A stretch of 50,036 bases of DNA, taken from the NCBI GenBank assembly GCA_013042475.1, contig JABDQA010000006.1:1-50036 (forward strand). The letters are read 5' to 3'. Position numbers and translations under genes: made by a program. The notes beneath the pieces were generated by a model, which was not told the origin of the DNA, made no database searches, and was given only the letters and a program-made list of their open reading frames with translations. The DNA comes from Desulfofustis sp. GTDB lineage: Bacteria > Desulfobacterota > Desulfobulbia > Desulfobulbales > Desulfocapsaceae. Below, in pieces: positions 27,400-37,272 of this stretch (the stretch's first letter is position 1; the number at the start of each line of letters is the position of its first letter).

Positions 27400-30300
27400 A
27401 TGGTAGTAAATCCCACATTTTTCCCGACATCCTTCGACCCCCACTTCAAGGTATTTCATGAACTGATGCCCTTTAAGGTTCAGGAAATCTTATTGGTATC
27501 AAGTCTTTATGATGCTTATATCATGGAAGAAGACGGCAGTATCACGACCCGGCTTATCCATGAATATCACGGTCTGAATCTGAGCAAAGCGCCCAAAGTG
27601 ACCAGGGTGTCGACCGGTGAAGAGGCGCTCGCTGCCCTGGGGACCAAGAAATACGACTTGGTCATCACTATGCCGTATCTGGCCGGAATGAATGCTTTTA
27701 ACCTCGGACGGCAGATCAAAGAGACCAACCCCACCCTGCCAGTGGTGCTCCTTACCCACAATCTAAGAAGTCTTTTTCCGTTGCCGCCGAACCTTGATCG
27801 GCAGTCGATCGACGATGTCTATCTCTGGTGCTGTGAAGACGACCTGCTGATGGCTATTATCAAAAACGTCGAGGACCATGCCAACGTCGACAACGACACT
27901 GCCAAAGCCATGGTGAGGGTTATCATCTACGTGGAGGATTCTCCCGATTACCGCTCACTCTTTCTGCCGGCCATTTACCGTGAAGTGGTCAGGCAGACCC
28001 AGGCGGTACTCGATGAGAGTATCAACGAACGGCACCGTCTTCTGCGCATGAGGGCGCGTCCGAAGATCCTGATGGCCCACAGCTATGAAGAGGCGCTCCA
28101 GCTGTACGAAACTTATAAACCGTTTGTCTTTGCCGTCATCTCGGACGCCCGGTTTCCCCAGAACGGAAAGGTTGAGGGACGAGCCGGTCAACGCTTTCTC
28201 TCCCTGATCAGGGAGGAAGTACCCGATCTGCCGCTGCTGATGCTTTCCTCGGAAGCGGAGAACAAGAGGCGGGCAGAAGAAATTCCGGCGGTGTTTCTCG
28301 CCAAACAGTCACCCGAGATTCACCGGGAACTGCACCGTTTCTTTCTCACCTATCTTGGTTTTGGTGATTTCGTCTTCAGAATGCCCGATGGGTCGCCCAT
28401 CTGCAGTGCTTCTAATATCGTTGAATTCGAACGGGAACTGAGCCTGGTTCCTGACGAGTCTCTACAGTATCACGCCCTACGAAATCACTTTTCCAACTGG
28501 ATGATGGCCCGCTCAGAAGTTCGGCTGGCCCGCAGCCTGCACCGTGATTTCATTGGCGATATAAACCAGATCGAGGCGATGCGCGACAACATCGTCAGCA
28601 AGGTCAGATCACTCAGAAGGCTGCGGCAGCAGGGTGTGATTACCGTTTTCGACCGTAACACCTACGATTCCGAAATCAATGAATTCGTCAAAATCGGTGA
28701 AGGTCCCATAGGCGGCAAGGCCAGGGGACTGGCCTTCATGTGGGGCTGTCTGCAGCGGCCCGAAGCGGACGACTCGGTACTTACCAGGTATCGGGTCTGC
28801 ATACCCCGGTCACTGGTCGTCTCAGCCCAGGGGTTCGATGATTTCGTCAGTCAGAATAATCTATTTTTCACCGACGAGATGAGCGATGAGCATATCGCTG
28901 ATCTGTTTGTCGATGCCCGTATGCCGTCCTGGCTCAGGCAGGAACTTGATGGGTATCTGCAGCTTTGCAGCTTTCCGCTCTCGGTGCGCTCCTCGAGCCT
29001 GCTCGAGGACGGTCAGTTCAGACCCTATGCCGGCCTTTATTCCACCTATTTTCTAACCAACAATCACGAGAACTTCGATGAACGGTTATCCCAGCTCGAG
29101 GCGGCGGTAAAGATGGTCTATGCCTCGACCTGGTTTGAGAGTCCCCAGGCCTTTTCCCGGGGAGTGGGGGCGGGAGGCAGGGACGACTCGATGGCGGTAA
29201 TCATCCAGGAACTGGTCGGGGCGGATTACTATGGACGCTGGTATCCAGCCGTCTCGGGAGTGGCCCAGTCGCACAACTATTATCCGGTTCAGGAAATGCA
29301 GCCCTCCGAGGGAATTGCCCATATTGCCCTGGGGGTTGGAAAGACGGTGGTGGAGGGCGAGCGCAACCTGCGTTTTTCACCGGCTCATCCCCAGCAACTT
29401 ATCCAATTCTCAACGGTGGAAGATATTCTCGAGAATTGTCAGCGGCAGCTCTACGCTCTCGATATGCACAACCAGGATTGCCTGAACCGCCACAACGCCA
29501 ACCTGACCAGGTACGACGTTCAGGATGTTGCGGGAGATCTTCCCGTGGGGTTGCTGGCCTCGACTTATGTACCCGAGGAGCATCGGATCAGGGACGTGAA
29601 TATGGCCGGAGTGAAAATCCTGACCTTTGCCCAGATACTCAAACATTCCCTCTATCCGCTCGGTGAGATTCTCTCGGAGCTGCTCACCATCGGCCGGGCC
29701 GGGATGGGGAGTGAAGTGGAAATCGAGTTTGCCGTCCAGCTCGGCGAAACGCTCGAAGAGTCTACCTTCTACCTGCTCCAGATCAGACCCATGGTCACCG
29801 GCGGGGAACGGGCTGACGTGGGTATTTGCGACCATGAGATAGAACAATCTCTCATCTACTCGACCCAGAGCCTCGGTCACGGCAGGATATCTTCTGTTTC
29901 AGATATCATTTTCGTTCGACCGGATAGTTTCGATCCGGCTGCGACCAGGAACATTGCCAGGGAGATTGGCGAAGTGAACCGCAAGCTGCAAGCCGAAGGA
30001 CGTAATCACCTGCTGATCGGTCCGGGTCGTTGGGGAACCAATGATCACTGGCTCGGGATTCCGGTACAGTGGGTTGATATCAGCGCCGTCCAGGCCATCG
30101 TTGAAATCAGGAGCAAACTGCTTCGGGCTGACCCTTCCCAGGGTTCGCATTTTTTCCAGAACATCACCTCGCTAGGGATTCCCTACCTGACTGTTGACGA
30201 GAACAACGGAGGAGACGGTATCAACGGCGATCGTATAGATTGGGACTGGCTGCTCGACTTTCCTGCCAATCATGATGGCAAGTGGATCCGCCACCTGCGC

Positions 30301-30402
30301 TTGCACTATCCGCTAACCATCAAGTGTGAGGGACCGGAATCAACGGGAATCATCCTCTACCGCGAGGATCTTGAACAACGCACCTGCACAGTTGAGGAAT
30401 GA
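27400..30402 (+). CDS. Receiver-receiver-PEP/pyruvate-binding-domain protein
   Basis: Two REC-like segments (about aa 20-160 and 170-310), then PPDK/PpsA N-domain-like GEGPIGGKARGLAFMWG...LSVRSSSLLEDGQFRPYAGLYSTYF...YLLQIRPM and an unassigned C-terminal segment LIGPGRWGTNDHWLGIPVQW. Confidence 0.85.
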   Translation: MVVNPTFFPTSFDPHFKVFHELMPFKVQEILLVSSLYDAYIMEEDGSITTRLIHEYHGLNLSKAPKVTRVSTGEEALAALGTKKYDLVITMPYLAGMNAFNLGRQIKETNPTLPVVLLTHNLRSLFPLPPNLDRQSIDDVYLWCCEDDLLMAIIKNVEDHANVDNDTAKAMVRVIIYVEDSPDYRSLFLPAIYREVVRQTQAVLDESINERHRLLRMRARPKILMAHSYEEALQLYETYKPFVFAVISDARFPQNGKVEGRAGQRFLSLIREEVPDLPLLMLSSEAENKRRAEEIPAVFLAKQSPEIHRELHRFFLTYLGFGDFVFRMPDGSPICSASNIVEFERELSLVPDESLQYHALRNHFSNWMMARSEVRLARSLHRDFIGDINQIEAMRDNIVSKVRSLRRLRQQGVITVFDRNTYDSEINEFVKIGEGPIGGKARGLAFMWGCLQRPEADDSVLTRYRVCIPRSLVVSAQGFDDFVSQNNLFFTDEMSDEHIADLFVDARMPSWLRQELDGYLQLCSFPLSVRSSSLLEDGQFRPYAGLYSTYFLTNNHENFDERLSQLEAAVKMVYASTWFESPQAFSRGVGAGGRDDSMAVIIQELVGADYYGRWYPAVSGVAQSHNYYPVQEMQPSEGIAHIALGVGKTVVEGERNLRFSPAHPQQLIQFSTVEDILENCQRQLYALDMHNQDCLNRHNANLTRYDVQDVAGDLPVGLLASTYVPEEHRIRDVNMAGVKILTFAQILKHSLYPLGEILSELLTIGRAGMGSEVEIEFAVQLGETLEESTFYLLQIRPMVTGGERADVGICDHEIEQSLIYSTQSLGHGRISSVSDIIFVRPDSFDPAATRNIAREIGEVNRKLQAEGRNHLLIGPGRWGTNDHWLGIPVQWVDISAVQAIVEIRSKLLRADPSQGSHFFQNITSLGIPYLTVDENNGGDGINGDRIDWDWLLDFPANHDGKWIRHLRLHYPLTIKCEGPESTGIILYREDLEQRTCTVEE

Positions 30403-30427
30403 AAATTCATTATAAAAGGAGAACTCC

Positions 30428-31777
30428 ATGGAACAGATTGTTGAGATGATTCAGGCAAGAGACCCTGAACAACGTGAATTCCATCAGGCAGTCGATGAGG
30501 TGATCGAATCAGTCAAACCGGTGCTGGACCGCAACCCAGAGTACCGTCAGCAGGCGGTGCTCGAACGTATTACCGAGCCGGAGCGGGTCGTTATGTTTCG
30601 GGTGCCCTGGATGGCAGACAGTGGCCAGGTGAAGGTGAATCGTGGTTTCCGGGTGGAGATGAACAGCGCCATCGGCCCCTATAAGGGCGGCTTGCGCTTT
30701 CATCCTTCGGTGAATCTGGGCATCATTAAATTCCTGGCCTTCGAGCAGGTCTTCAAGAATTCGCTCACCACCCTGGCCATGGGCGGCGGCAAGGGCGGGT
30801 CAGATTTTGATCCGAAAGGAAAATCGGACATGGAAGTGATGCGCTTCTGTCAGTCGTTCATGGCGGAGCTCTATCGCCATATTGGTCCAAATACCGATGT
30901 CCCGGCCGGCGATATCGGGGTCGGAGCCCGGGAGATCGGCTATCTTTTCGGTATGTATAAAAAGCTCAAGAACGAATTTACCGGGGTGCTTACCGGCAAG
31001 AGCCTCAATTGGGGCGGTAGTCTGATCAGGCCGGAGGCCACCGGCTATGGAGTGGTCTATTTCGCCGCCGAGATGCTGGCCACCCGCGGAGAGACACTGG
31101 CAAACAAGATTTGCCTGGTGTCGGGATCGGGTAATGTGGCCCAGTACACCACTGAAAAGATCCTCGAACTCGGAGGACAGGTGGTCACCCTGTCCGATTC
31201 GTCCGGTTATATCTACGATGAAGAGGGCATTGACCGGGATAAACTGAAGTATGTTATGGAGCTTAAGAATATCAGGCGGGGACGGATCAGCGACTATGCC
31301 GAAACCTACCCCGAAGCCGTCTTCACTCCGGTCGACCCGACCTTAGATTACAATCCGCTCTGGAACCACCAGGCCGACTGCGCCTTTCCCTCCGCAACCC
31401 AGAATGAAATAAACGAGAAGGACGCCACCAATCTACTGGCCAATGGCGTCTATCTGGTGAGCGAGGGGGCCAATATGCCGTCTACCCCTGAGGCGATTGA
31501 CCAGTTCATCGACCAGCAGATTCTCTATGGACCTGGAAAAGCCGCCAACGCCGGCGGGGTGGCCGTATCCGGTTTGGAAATGGCGCAGAATTCGATGCGC
31601 CTCACCTGGCCCCGTGAGGAAGTTGACAGTCGCTTGAAGCACATCATGGAGTCGATTCACCACACCTGTGTCGAGGCCGCCAGAAGCTACGGTGCAGAGG
31701 GCAATTATTTGATCGGTGCCAACATTGCCGGGTTCATCAAAGTAGTCAACGCCATGCTCGACCAGGGACTCGTGTGA
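30428..31777 (+). CDS. gdhA: NADP-type glutamate dehydrogenase
   Basis: PEYRQQAVLERITEPERVVMFRVPWMADSGQVKVNRGFRVEMNSAIGPYKGGLRFHPSVNLGIIKFLAFEQVFKNSLTTLAMGGGKGGSDFDPKGKSD. Confidence 0.96.
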   Translation: MEQIVEMIQARDPEQREFHQAVDEVIESVKPVLDRNPEYRQQAVLERITEPERVVMFRVPWMADSGQVKVNRGFRVEMNSAIGPYKGGLRFHPSVNLGIIKFLAFEQVFKNSLTTLAMGGGKGGSDFDPKGKSDMEVMRFCQSFMAELYRHIGPNTDVPAGDIGVGAREIGYLFGMYKKLKNEFTGVLTGKSLNWGGSLIRPEATGYGVVYFAAEMLATRGETLANKICLVSGSGNVAQYTTEKILELGGQVVTLSDSSGYIYDEEGIDRDKLKYVMELKNIRRGRISDYAETYPEAVFTPVDPTLDYNPLWNHQADCAFPSATQNEINEKDATNLLANGVYLVSEGANMPSTPEAIDQFIDQQILYGPGKAANAGGVAVSGLEMAQNSMRLTWPREEVDSRLKHIMESIHHTCVEAARSYGAEGNYLIGANIAGFIKVVNAMLDQGLV

Positions 31778-31799
31778 GGGGGAGCGACCAGGAGTAAGA

Positions 31800-32537
31800 A
31801 TGTCAGTGTACGACCGACAGTGCGAAGCGGAATTTGTCAGGCTCCAGAGCAGGCTGGACCGTTATTTCATCAATATGTCGATGGAATGCCCGTACCAGTT
31901 GCCCTATACAGCGACCTTTTACCAGGCGCTCTTCGGGCCGATCACCGACCGGATCATGGAACTCTTCCTGGCTGCCGGTTATCGGCGCAACGGCAACAGT
32001 CTCTATACCATGCGCTGTGCGCACTGCAACCAGTGTATCCCGATCAGGCTGCATCCGGCCGAGTTCAAGCCCAATAGAAATCAGCGTCGTACCCTGAAGA
32101 AAAACAGTGATCTCTCCGTTCATTTTAATTCAGTCCAGATGAGTGAAGAGAACCTGAATCTGTGCGAGCAGTTTCTGTCTAGCCGGTACCCACAAAAGAA
32201 CAATACCGCGCTGGGTTATTATTCGGGATTCTTTCTCAATCATATCGTTACCTCTCTGGAGCTTCATTACCGCAAGAACGGCCAGCTGCTGGGTAACGGC
32301 ATCATCGATATCGGGGAGAACTGGATGAATGCAGTCTATTTCTACTTCGATACCAGCGAGTCGGCCCGAAGCCTGGGCACCTTCAATATCCTCACCATGA
32401 TCGATTTCTGCCTGCAGAAAAATATTCAGTATCTCTATCTGGGCTACTACATCAAGAATGTGCCAGGGATGGAGTACAAGACCCAGTTCCGACCCTGCTA
32501 TCTGAGACAAAACGAAAGTTGGGGATTCCACTTATGA
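31800..32537 (+). CDS. bpt: Aspartate/glutamate leucyltransferase (arginyl-tRNA-protein transferase family)
   Basis: CPYQLPYTATFYQALFG...LFLAAGYRRNGNSLYTMRCAHCNQCIPIRLHPAEFKPNRNQRRTLKKN...YYIKNVPGMEYKTQFRPCYL. Confidence 0.92.
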   Translation: MSVYDRQCEAEFVRLQSRLDRYFINMSMECPYQLPYTATFYQALFGPITDRIMELFLAAGYRRNGNSLYTMRCAHCNQCIPIRLHPAEFKPNRNQRRTLKKNSDLSVHFNSVQMSEENLNLCEQFLSSRYPQKNNTALGYYSGFFLNHIVTSLELHYRKNGQLLGNGIIDIGENWMNAVYFYFDTSESARSLGTFNILTMIDFCLQKNIQYLYLGYYIKNVPGMEYKTQFRPCYLRQNESWGFHL

Positions 32538-33538
32538 AAGAGGCGCGCTTCTACCAATCGGACGGGGATACCGTAACCTGCGGGCTCTGCGCCCACCACT
32601 GCCGGATCAAGAACAATCGCCGGGGCCTTTGCGGCGTCAGGGAGAACAGGGATGGGAAACTTTATTCGCTTTCCTACGGCAAGGTCTCAGCGGAGCATGT
32701 GGATCCCATCGAGAAGAAGCCGCTCTTTCATTTTCTCCCCGGTACGCTGACTTATTCGATCGCCACGGTGGGCTGCAATTTCAAATGTCTGCATTGCCAG
32801 AACTATTCTCTTTCCCAAGCGGGGTTGCAGATTCAACGGATCCCACATGTCAGAAAAGATCCCGTCGATATTGTTGAAACGGCCAGGTCGACCGGGTGCA
32901 AGTCGATCAGCTACACCTACTCCGAACCCACCGTATTTTTCGAGTTTGCCCATGAATGTGCTGAGCTTGCCCGCACGCAGGGGTTGAAAAATGTGTTTGT
33001 CTCAAATGGATATATGAGCTCAGATGCGGCGTCGGCGCTGGTGGAAGTGATCGATGGCATCAATATCGATATCAAATCCTTTTCCGAAGAGTTTTACAGC
33101 TCGACCTGCGGCGGCAGTCTCCAGCAGGTACTGGACAATGTCAGCTTTTTCCGGCAGCAGGGAGTTTGGGTCGAGGCGACGACATTAGTGATTCCGCAAC
33201 TCAACGATTCGGAGGAAGAACTGCGGCGGCTGGCAGAATTTATCTGTTCTGTGGACCCATCACTGCCTTGGCATGTCTCGGCCTTCAGGCCCACTTATAA
33301 GATGGCTGATCGACTGCCCACCGGCTCTGAGGCGCTAATCCGAGCCCGGGAGATCGGTCACTCAGCCGGACTGCACCACGTTTACATCGGCAACATCCAC
33401 GGCGGTGGGGGAGAGAACACCGACTGCCCGACCTGCTCACGCACCGTAATTCACCGCCACGGTTTTACCGTCCGCAGGAATCTGCTCGAGCAAGGCCGAT
33501 GCCAGCACTGCACCGCCAAAATCAGCGGGGTCTGGTAA
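32534..33538 (+). CDS. amrS: AmmeMemoRadiSam-system radical SAM enzyme
   Basis: VTCGLCAHHCRIKNNRRGLCGVRENRDGKLYSLSYGKVSAEHVDPIEKKPLFHFLPGTLTYSIATVGCNFKCLHCQNYSLSQ; ATGA overlap with bpt. Confidence 0.93.
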   Translation: MKEARFYQSDGDTVTCGLCAHHCRIKNNRRGLCGVRENRDGKLYSLSYGKVSAEHVDPIEKKPLFHFLPGTLTYSIATVGCNFKCLHCQNYSLSQAGLQIQRIPHVRKDPVDIVETARSTGCKSISYTYSEPTVFFEFAHECAELARTQGLKNVFVSNGYMSSDAASALVEVIDGINIDIKSFSEEFYSSTCGGSLQQVLDNVSFFRQQGVWVEATTLVIPQLNDSEEELRRLAEFICSVDPSLPWHVSAFRPTYKMADRLPTGSEALIRAREIGHSAGLHHVYIGNIHGGGGENTDCPTCSRTVIHRHGFTVRRNLLEQGRCQHCTAKISGVW

Positions 33539-33556
33539 GCCCCAAAGTCTCTGTGT

Positions 33557-34474
33557 TCAACTGGTGATCAGGTCGGTGCTCAGATAGCGTTCACCGGTGT
33601 CGGGCATGATGAAGACGATGTTCTTGCCTTTGCTTTCTGGCCTCGCAGCAACCTGCAGCGCAGCCCAGCCGGCAGCTCCCGAGGAAATGCCGCATAAAAT
33701 TCCCTCCTGGCTGGCGAGCAGCCTGGCCGTTTCGAAAGCGTCTTCGTTGGTAACGGTGATCACCTCGTCGAGAATATCGGTGTTGAGCACCTCGGGCACG
33801 AAGCCTGCACCGATGCCCTGAATCTTGTGAGGACTGTGTGTCCCGCCTGAAAGAACCGGAGAATTTGCCGGCTCGACGGCTATGGTACGGAGATTGGGGT
33901 TGCGCTTCTTGATCACTTCCGAAACCCCGGTGATGGTACCTCCGGTGCCGACGCCGGCAACGAAAATATCAATCTTGCCGTCGGTATCAAGCCAGATCTC
34001 TTCAGCGGTGCTGGTTCGGTGCACCTCCGGATTGGACGGATTGGTAAACTGATTGGGCATGAAGCTGTTGTCGTTTTCGGCCAGGATTTTCTCGGCCTTG
34101 GCGATCGACCCTTTGATGCCCTCTGCCGCCGGGGTGAGCACCAGTTCGGCCCCGAGGTGGGTCATCAGAGTCCTGCGCTCGACGCTCATGCTGTCAGGCA
34201 TGGTCAGGATCAGCCGCAACCCCTTGGAGGCGCAGACAAAAGCCAGACCGATACCGGTGTTGCCGCTGGTCGGTTCGACAATAACGGTATCTTCATTGAT
34301 CAGGCCGTCGCGTATGCCGGCTTCGATCATCGATACTGCAATACGGCACTTAACGCTTCCCAGCGGGTTTCTGGATTCCTGTTTACCCATCAGGATAGCG
34401 CCTGTTTCCTTACCCAGGCGCTGGAGGGTCAGCAGCGGAGTGCAGCCGTATGTTTGGGTCAGAGAGAGAGCCAT
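33557..34474 (-). CDS. cysK: Cysteine synthase (O-acetylserine sulfhydrylase)
   Basis: PLLTLQRL...[24 protein letters not shown]...[36 protein letters not shown]. Confidence 0.94.
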   Translation of the reverse strand: MALSLTQTYGCTPLLTLQRLGKETGAILMGKQESRNPLGSVKCRIAVSMIEAGIRDGLINEDTVIVEPTSGNTGIGLAFVCASKGLRLILTMPDSMSVERRTLMTHLGAELVLTPAAEGIKGSIAKAEKILAENDNSFMPNQFTNPSNPEVHRTSTAEEIWLDTDGKIDIFVAGVGTGGTITGVSEVIKKRNPNLRTIAVEPANSPVLSGGTHSPHKIQGIGAGFVPEVLNTDILDEVITVTNEDAFETARLLASQEGILCGISSGAAGWAALQVAARPESKGKNIVFIMPDTGERYLSTDLITS

Positions 34475-34486
34475 AATGTCCTCCTG

Positions 34487-35479
34487 TCATAGGGGTTGGT
34501 TCGGGTTGCGGTAGATCAGCTCCGGCTTTTTCAGCAGGACTTTTGTACCAGTACTGACACTTTCAGTGAGCCAGATATTACCGCCAATGACGGAACCGGC
34601 TCCGATAATGGTATCTCCACCGAGGATGGTGGTGTTGGAATAGACGATCACGTCATCCTCGAGCGTGGGGTGGCGCTTCTTGTGACGCAGCACCTCGACG
34701 GCGTCTTTGGGGAGCGAGAGGGCCCCAAGGGTGACACCCTGGTAGAGCCGCACATTTTTACCGATGATGGTGGTTTCACCGATGACCACACCGGTGCCGT
34801 GATCGATGCACAGCCCCGGTCCGATCTTGGCGCCGGGGTTGATGTCGATGCCGGTCTCGCCGTGGGCCCATTCAGTCATTATCCTCGGTACAATCGGCAC
34901 TTCCAGTTTGTAGAGCTCGTGGGCCAATCGGTAGACGGTGATGGCCAGCAGCCCCGGGTAGCTGAAAATTACCTCGTCGGGACTCTTCGAGGCGGGATCG
35001 CCTTCCAGGGTCGCCCTGATGTCATGGGCCAGGGTTGAGGCGATACCAGGCAGGGTGGTGATAAAGCGGTAAGCCAGTTCGCTGGCTCGCTGCTCGCAAT
35101 TGGTGCAGGGCCGCTCCTGACGCCGGCAGTCGTGGCGAATGGCCATGGTGATCTGCTCGGAGAGCTTGTCGTAGAGCTCGGTGGTTTCCTTGCCGATGTA
35201 GTATTCCAGGTTGGAGGCGTGGAGACTGGCCGAGGTGAAATATCCAGGAAAGAGGATACGTCGGGCCTGCTTGATGATGTGGATCACCGCCTTGTGCGAG
35301 GGGATCGACACCGGGCTGATATGATCGTAGCATTCCTTGGTGCTCCAGGATTGCATCAGCTTTTCGACCACTTCCGGGATCAGGTGATGCTTGGAGGAGG
35401 CGCTCACATGCTGATGGTCGCAGAGTTCTCCCACCATGGTGACATTCAGTTCCGTTGCGGTTTTTTGTTTTGTGCTCAT
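34487..35479 (-). CDS. cysE: Serine O-acetyltransferase (EpsC-type, with N-terminal extension)
   Basis: GIDINPGAKIGPGLCIDHGTGVVIGETTIIGKNVRLYQGVTLGALSL hexapeptide repeats. Confidence 0.92.
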   Translation of the reverse strand: MSTKQKTATELNVTMVGELCDHQHVSASSKHHLIPEVVEKLMQSWSTKECYDHISPVSIPSHKAVIHIIKQARRILFPGYFTSASLHASNLEYYIGKETTELYDKLSEQITMAIRHDCRRQERPCTNCEQRASELAYRFITTLPGIASTLAHDIRATLEGDPASKSPDEVIFSYPGLLAITVYRLAHELYKLEVPIVPRIMTEWAHGETGIDINPGAKIGPGLCIDHGTGVVIGETTIIGKNVRLYQGVTLGALSLPKDAVEVLRHKKRHPTLEDDVIVYSNTTILGGDTIIGAGSVIGGNIWLTESVSTGTKVLLKKPELIYRNPNQPL

Positions 35480-35481
35480 GG

Positions 35482-36108
35482 TCAGGCCTCTTTTTCGATC
35501 ATGAAAATTCCATACGTTGCCCTGAAATTGCTCAAAGATTTAACCACCCTGCCGTAGTTGGCGTGATGATCGGTTTTAATGGCGGTTTCCTCAACGATCC
35601 GGTAGCCGACGTCACGGGCAAAGTTCTTGAAATCCTTCAGGGTTATAACCCGGATGTTCGGCGTATCGTACCAGTTGTAGGGTAGTTCCTTGCTTTTTGG
35701 TGCCATTCCCTTGAGCAGCAGCTGGAGCCGTATGGAAAAATGGCTGAAATTGGGAAAGCTGACGATGAATCGCCGGCCGATCCTGGACAGGGAGTAGAGC
35801 AACCGGGCCGGTTCATACACCTGCTGCAGGGTCTGGCTCAGAATAACGTAGTCAAAGCGCTTGTCAGGATAATCGTCCACCTCGTCGTTGAAATCGCCCT
35901 GCAGAACGCTGAGCCCGTTGGCGATGCAGAAGGCGGCCTTTTCCTCATCAAGCTCGATGCCCACGCCGCTGACCTTCTTATGAACAGTCAGCCAGGCAAG
36001 GAGCTCGCCGTTGCCGCAGCCAAGGTCGAGCACCCTCGATCCGGGATCGATCCAGGAGGCGATAACCTGCAGATCAAAGCGCATTTCCTCAGTTTCGGGG
36101 AACACCAT
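35482..36108 (-). CDS. metW: Methionine biosynthesis protein MetW (methyltransferase-like)
   Basis: RFDLQVIASWIDPGSRVLDLGCGNGELLAWL...VLQGDFNDEVDDYPDKRFDYVILSQTLQQVYEPARLL; adjacent to metX. Confidence 0.92.
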   Translation of the reverse strand: MVFPETEEMRFDLQVIASWIDPGSRVLDLGCGNGELLAWLTVHKKVSGVGIELDEEKAAFCIANGLSVLQGDFNDEVDDYPDKRFDYVILSQTLQQVYEPARLLYSLSRIGRRFIVSFPNFSHFSIRLQLLLKGMAPKSKELPYNWYDTPNIRVITLKDFKNFARDVGYRIVEETAIKTDHHANYGRVVKSLSNFRATYGIFMIEKEA

Positions 36109-37255
36109 CCAAAAATCCTCCGATCAGGGTTCCCAATCGCTTGTCAGGAATCAGGAACGCATCATGTCCACAGTCGGCCTCGATTTCACAGAAGCTGACA
36201 TCGAGATCGGCACGCTTCAGGGCCTGGATGAGTTCTTTGGCCTGGTAGGTCGGATAGAGCCAGTCGGACGTGTAGCTGATCACCAGAAACTTGATTGGCA
36301 TGGCGAGGATATCCTGGATCGACTTGGCCGGCGGTTCCCTGTTCACCAGGTCGAAATAATCAGCCGCTTTGGTAATGTAAAGTACCGAATTGGCGTCGAA
36401 ACGTTTGACAAACTGGGAGCCCTGGTAGCGCAGATAGCTTTCGACCATGAAGTCGACGTCAAACCCGTAGGAAAAATTCGCCTTGTTCTGCAGTTTGCGA
36501 CCGAATTTCCGGCGCATTGCTTCATCGGAGAGATAAGTCACATGGCCGATCATGCGGGCCACCGAGAGGCCCAGGTCAGGTTTCTCCGAGTCGTAGTAAT
36601 TGCCCCGGTTCCATTTGGGATCAACCATGATGGCCTGCCGGGCGACTTCGTTAAAGGCGATGGCCAGGGCCGAATGGCGCATGGTCGTGGCGATGGGGAT
36701 AGCCGAGCGAACCATTTCCGGGTAGCGCACACACCATTCCAGCACCTGCATGCCGCCGACCGAGCCGCCGGTTACCGTGTGCAGCGATGAGATGCCCAGG
36801 TGATCGAGGAGTATTTTCTGGGATTCGATAATGTCGCCGACCGTCATCATCGGAAAATCGAGGCCGTATGGCGCCCCGGTTTTCGGGTTTATCGACGAGG
36901 GACCGGTGGTACCCATGCAGCCGCCCAGGATATTGGCGCAGATGACGAAATATTTATCGGTATCGAGCCCTTTGCCGGGTCCGATCATGCTGTCCCACCA
37001 GCCCGGCTTGGCGTCTTTTGGTTCGTCGGGATAGAAACCGGCAGCATGGGAATCGCCGGAGAAAGCATGGGCCACCAGCACCGCATTGTCCCTTTTAGCC
37101 GACAGTTCGCCCCAGGTTTCATAAGCGATGGTAATGGGGCCGAGGCTGGCGCCGCTTTCCAGGATCATCTCGCCGGGCGGTTCGGCGTAGGTATAGAATT
37201 GTTTCTCAACCGCACCGGCCGAACCGACCTCGAGATATGTCTCCTCAATGCTCAC
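36089..37255 (-). CDS. metX: Homoserine O-acetyltransferase
   Basis: LESGASLGPITIAYETWGELSAKRDNAVLVAHAFSGDSHAAG...GGSVGGMQVLEWCVRYPEMVRSAIPIATT...DCGHDAFLI. Confidence 0.94.
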   Translation of the reverse strand: MSIEETYLEVGSAGAVEKQFYTYAEPPGEMILESGASLGPITIAYETWGELSAKRDNAVLVAHAFSGDSHAAGFYPDEPKDAKPGWWDSMIGPGKGLDTDKYFVICANILGGCMGTTGPSSINPKTGAPYGLDFPMMTVGDIIESQKILLDHLGISSLHTVTGGSVGGMQVLEWCVRYPEMVRSAIPIATTMRHSALAIAFNEVARQAIMVDPKWNRGNYYDSEKPDLGLSVARMIGHVTYLSDEAMRRKFGRKLQNKANFSYGFDVDFMVESYLRYQGSQFVKRFDANSVLYITKAADYFDLVNREPPAKSIQDILAMPIKFLVISYTSDWLYPTYQAKELIQALKRADLDVSFCEIEADCGHDAFLIPDKRLGTLIGGFLDGVPRN

Positions 37256-37272
37256 CGTCGCCTCCTGGTGAG

